Assembly: GCA_964035795.1 (NCBI GenBank)
Contig: OZ038322.1
Coordinates: forward strand, 6,500,925 to 6,564,924
DNA length: 64,000 nt
Reading direction: 5' to 3'
DNA from: Pterobdella sp. o SKG-2022
Taxonomy: Eukaryota > Annelida > Clitellata > Hirudinida > Piscicolidae
Under the pieces are notes generated by a model. It saw only the letters and a list, made by a program, of their open reading frames with translations. It had not been told where the DNA came from and made no database searches. Of the stretch, positions 61,411 through 64,000 are shown piece by piece; positions within the stretch are counted from its first letter, which is position 1; each line of letters starts with the position of its first letter. Position numbers and translations under genes: made by a program.

Positions 61411-63759
61411 TCAAGCCTTTATATTCTCACTTCGATTTTTGCCATTTAAAGAAGAAATTTCACTGGCACTACTCAGATTACAACTTGTTTTGTCCCCATT
61501 CTTCGCCATGTTCCTCAACCTCTCTTGCTCATCTATGTGTTTCTGATGCGCCCATTTTGGCAACACTCTTCTCCTGGCATTAGTGAACCAATAGTTTATT
61601 TGGTTGATGGAAAGTTTGGTTTCTGCCACAAGTTGTTCCTTCTGGTCATCATTGGGATATGGGTTGTCCTCGTGCTCCTTCAACCACTCCATCATTTTGT
61701 TTACAGCCTTCATGTGAAATTGATAAAAATTGAACACCTCGTTAAAAAATACTCATCACAAACAAAAAGAAATAAAACTTTTAAAAGTCTCACTTCTTTA
61801 GGTAAAACTTTATTTTTTCCAGTTTTTTCAGTAGGGTTGTCATTGGGCATAAGTCTGGTGAACTTCCTGGGAGAATTACTCACCCTCCTGCCAGATTCCA
61901 TCAACATCATCATGTGTGGATTGGCTGGGTTGCAATTCATCGGGTATGGGGGTAAGATTTGAGGCGATGATGGGTGGGGAGGCATTGCTGAATTGAAACG
62001 ATCGGGAGAATAATGATTGTACAGTTTGTATGGTGGATATGGATGCATGGGTGGGAAGTGGCGGTTGCTAGGTGAGTGAATATGGCCAGCGTTAATGTTA
62101 GATGTTAGTAAGTGGCTTGAAGTATTGTTGTTTGGAATGTTCATTGGACCATTCAAGTGTTTGCTCAAAGGATTATTTAAAAGACCATTGTTTATATAAG
62201 GAGAACTATTGGGGACTTTTAACTTGGATGGCAAAGGGTAATTGGGACCATAGACATTTCCAGTTATTGGATCACTGATGCCACAATTGATAGAAGTGCT
62301 ACCATTTTGTACAATGCCCTTACTCCCTAAACTCAAACTACCCATGCTGTTTTCATTAATATTGTTAACACTACTGTTTGTGTTAACATTAAGACTGTTG
62401 AAGTTGTTGATGCTACAATTAGAAATTCCTTCTCCACCAAGATTTAAGCCACTATTGAAGTTGTCCTGTGATTAAAAATATATCAATTAAATGTATGACT
62501 ATAAGTCCCTTTGATATTATGACTAAAATATGATCAACACACATTGATATAAAGATATGCTGTCAATTCAGCAGCTTGCTTTTGACTGAGTCGACGTTGT
62601 GGCAAAATTGGAATGCCTTCTGCCAATTTTCTGGCTTGAATCTTCACTGCAACATTTATGAATAAAACTTGAAACTCAAATTTAAAATTTAAGAAAAATA
62701 AAAACTCACTTTTATTCTAATAGAATTTATTTAAAATTTAAAACGAACAAGCTTACAGATAAGTGAATTGTGAGCTTCTTTGAGGGAATCAAGAAGGATG
62801 GAATGAGCAAGGGGATGCACATTGGCTAGAGATATCCCTGGGTTTCGAGTGAAGTAGTTGTGGAGAAGTCTTTCAAAAGTTTCAGGCAAGTGAAGAATGA
62901 GATCGAAAGGAAATGATGGGTTTGAAAAGTTCATATCAGCAATAATCAGATCTCTGAGAAGATTGTAAAGTGGGTGTGTGAGAAAACCTGAAGATCTATT
63001 ATTGAGAAGATGGCAAACATCAGACTCTGAAGAAGGTTGCAGTTTGACAGGACTGTTTGAGTCAGTCTGAGAATCACATGACTTAAAAGAATTACGAGTT
63101 TGATAGTCTTGAATGAAATTATTTCCTTGATAATTATAACTTTTGAAACTAGTTGGATTTTGAGGACTTGATGGAGGGTTGAAAAGTGTATTGTCAGATT
63201 GGTCTGGGCTGCAGCTCGGTCTGCTTTGGTTTGATGAACATTTATCAATGTCTATCAACAATGGATTTTTTCTTTCCCATTCATTTTCAGATTTTATTTG
63301 ATATTTTGTTTCTAATTCTTGGTTTGGTATGTTTTCAAAAGTTTTATCTGGTAAACATTTTTGAATATTCTGATCTTCAGCATTATGAACATTACTGAAA
63401 AACTGCTGAGATGTATCATTATACATGTCAGCTCCTTGAACATATGCATAAGATTCTCTGACTTCCAACAACATATCACTTGCATCATTGATAACTTTTC
63501 TTTTTTTATTCGAATGAGAAAATTCGAATGCATCGTCTTCTCTTGGTCGAATTCTTTTGTTTTCATTAGTATCAATTGTGAAATTATATTTTTCTTTAGC
63601 ATTAAAATCTGCAAAAATTTCATCAAAAAGATGGTTAGAAATGATAGAGTCGGTGAAGTGATTGGCGAGTTCATCGTTTTCGGTTTCTTTTGCATAATCA
63701 ATTTTTCCAAGTAGATCTTTAGGATTTCGATAGGACGTAGAAGATGGTTGGCAAGTCAT
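61411..63759 (-). CDS. TALE-class homeobox transcription factor, 4 exons
   Basis: Nuclear DNA-binding protein. Exons 62757-63759, 62543-62646, 61794-62465 and 61411-61707 join in frame to 691 residues; the ATG at 63757-63759 opens the long first exon. The homeodomain (about 582-645, split by the last intron after KVLPKE) has the TALE insertion with PYP at 609-611 and recognition helix [11 protein letters not shown] (630-640), followed by VLPKW. A low-complexity Asn/Ser/Pro-rich region (about 375-580) precedes it. Residues 262-370 (starting HPLYNLL) are helical and recall, weakly, the first MEIS/PKNOX-type domain; an [17 protein letters not shown] block follows. A bipartite basic stretch (NKKRK) lies near the N-terminus. 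It is not clearly TGIF, MEIS, PBX, IRX or MKX, so I leave the subfamily open. Confidence 0.88.
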
Positions 63760-64000
63760 ATTGTCGAGTTTTGAATTAAATAATTTGTAATAGTAAATGA
63801 GAGATTTAAAACTTATATGTACAAAATTTAAGTAGTTTCTTCTTTTTCATTAATGGCCAAAAAACAACAAAAAAATAATTTTAGCCAAAATTTTCGATTC
63901 AACTTTATCCTTTTGAAAAACTTTCACGCCAATTCAAAATTCGCTGCATTTAAATGTTCCTTTGTTTAATAGAATCATATATTTATGTAGCGCAAAATAT
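63760..64000 (-). other. 5' flank of the homeobox gene
   Basis: AT-rich sequence upstream of the TALE ATG, expected to contain the 5' UTR or promoter. Nothing specific is seen. Confidence 0.3.

Overview
This is a 64 kb piece of AT-rich animal nuclear DNA. Every recognisable gene is split into many short exons with GT-AG introns. The gene set (cystathionine beta-synthase with a heme segment, a thioester/alpha-2-macroglobulin-family protein, a tektin-like sperm/cilium protein, a tachykinin-type GPCR and a TALE homeobox gene), together with LINEs, tRNA-derived SINEs, foldback MITEs and a Ty3/gypsy element, points to an invertebrate bilaterian. I cannot name the phylum from the sequence alone. 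I built the exon models by hand, matching conserved protein blocks to splice sites and checking that every intron phase closes. Family assignments rest on remembered family patterns, not on a search.

Layout. 416-6157 (+): a complete 15-exon cystathionine beta-synthase gene (509 codons). 7681-22075 (-), convergent with it: a complete 39-exon thioester-containing protein gene (1499 codons) with signal peptide, GCGEQ thioester, catalytic His 116 residues downstream and a furin-like site; one intron appears to be GC-AG. 24225-32047 (+), divergent from it: a tektin-like gene matching TEKTL1/CCDC105, with one internal exon not located. 35184-42294 (+): a 5-exon tachykinin-type neuropeptide receptor (350 codons), whose introns hold two minisatellites and whose 3' side holds trinucleotide arrays.

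42.5-48.4 kb is dominated by mobile DNA: a LINE endonuclease remnant, a young 5'-truncated LINE with a 16-bp target duplication, a Tc1-like DNA transposon with subrepeated ends, and a SINE. 48778-53354 (+) holds at least five well-formed exons of one or more genes I could not identify. 53.5-58.1 kb is a pyrimidine-rich tract followed by a ~260-bp satellite that has been split by an internally deleted Ty3/gypsy element (TTAAC target duplication). 58.1-59.6 kb is a cluster of decayed LINE pieces. A 45-codon minus-strand ORF lies at 60125-60262, and a 4-exon TALE homeobox gene (691 codons, minus strand) occupies 61411-63759.

The genes do not form a pathway: this is ordinary mixed eukaryotic gene order. 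The most interesting features are the mobile DNA (two foldback families, a SINE family, nested insertions), the unidentified 48.8-53.4 kb gene, and details of the thioester protein.
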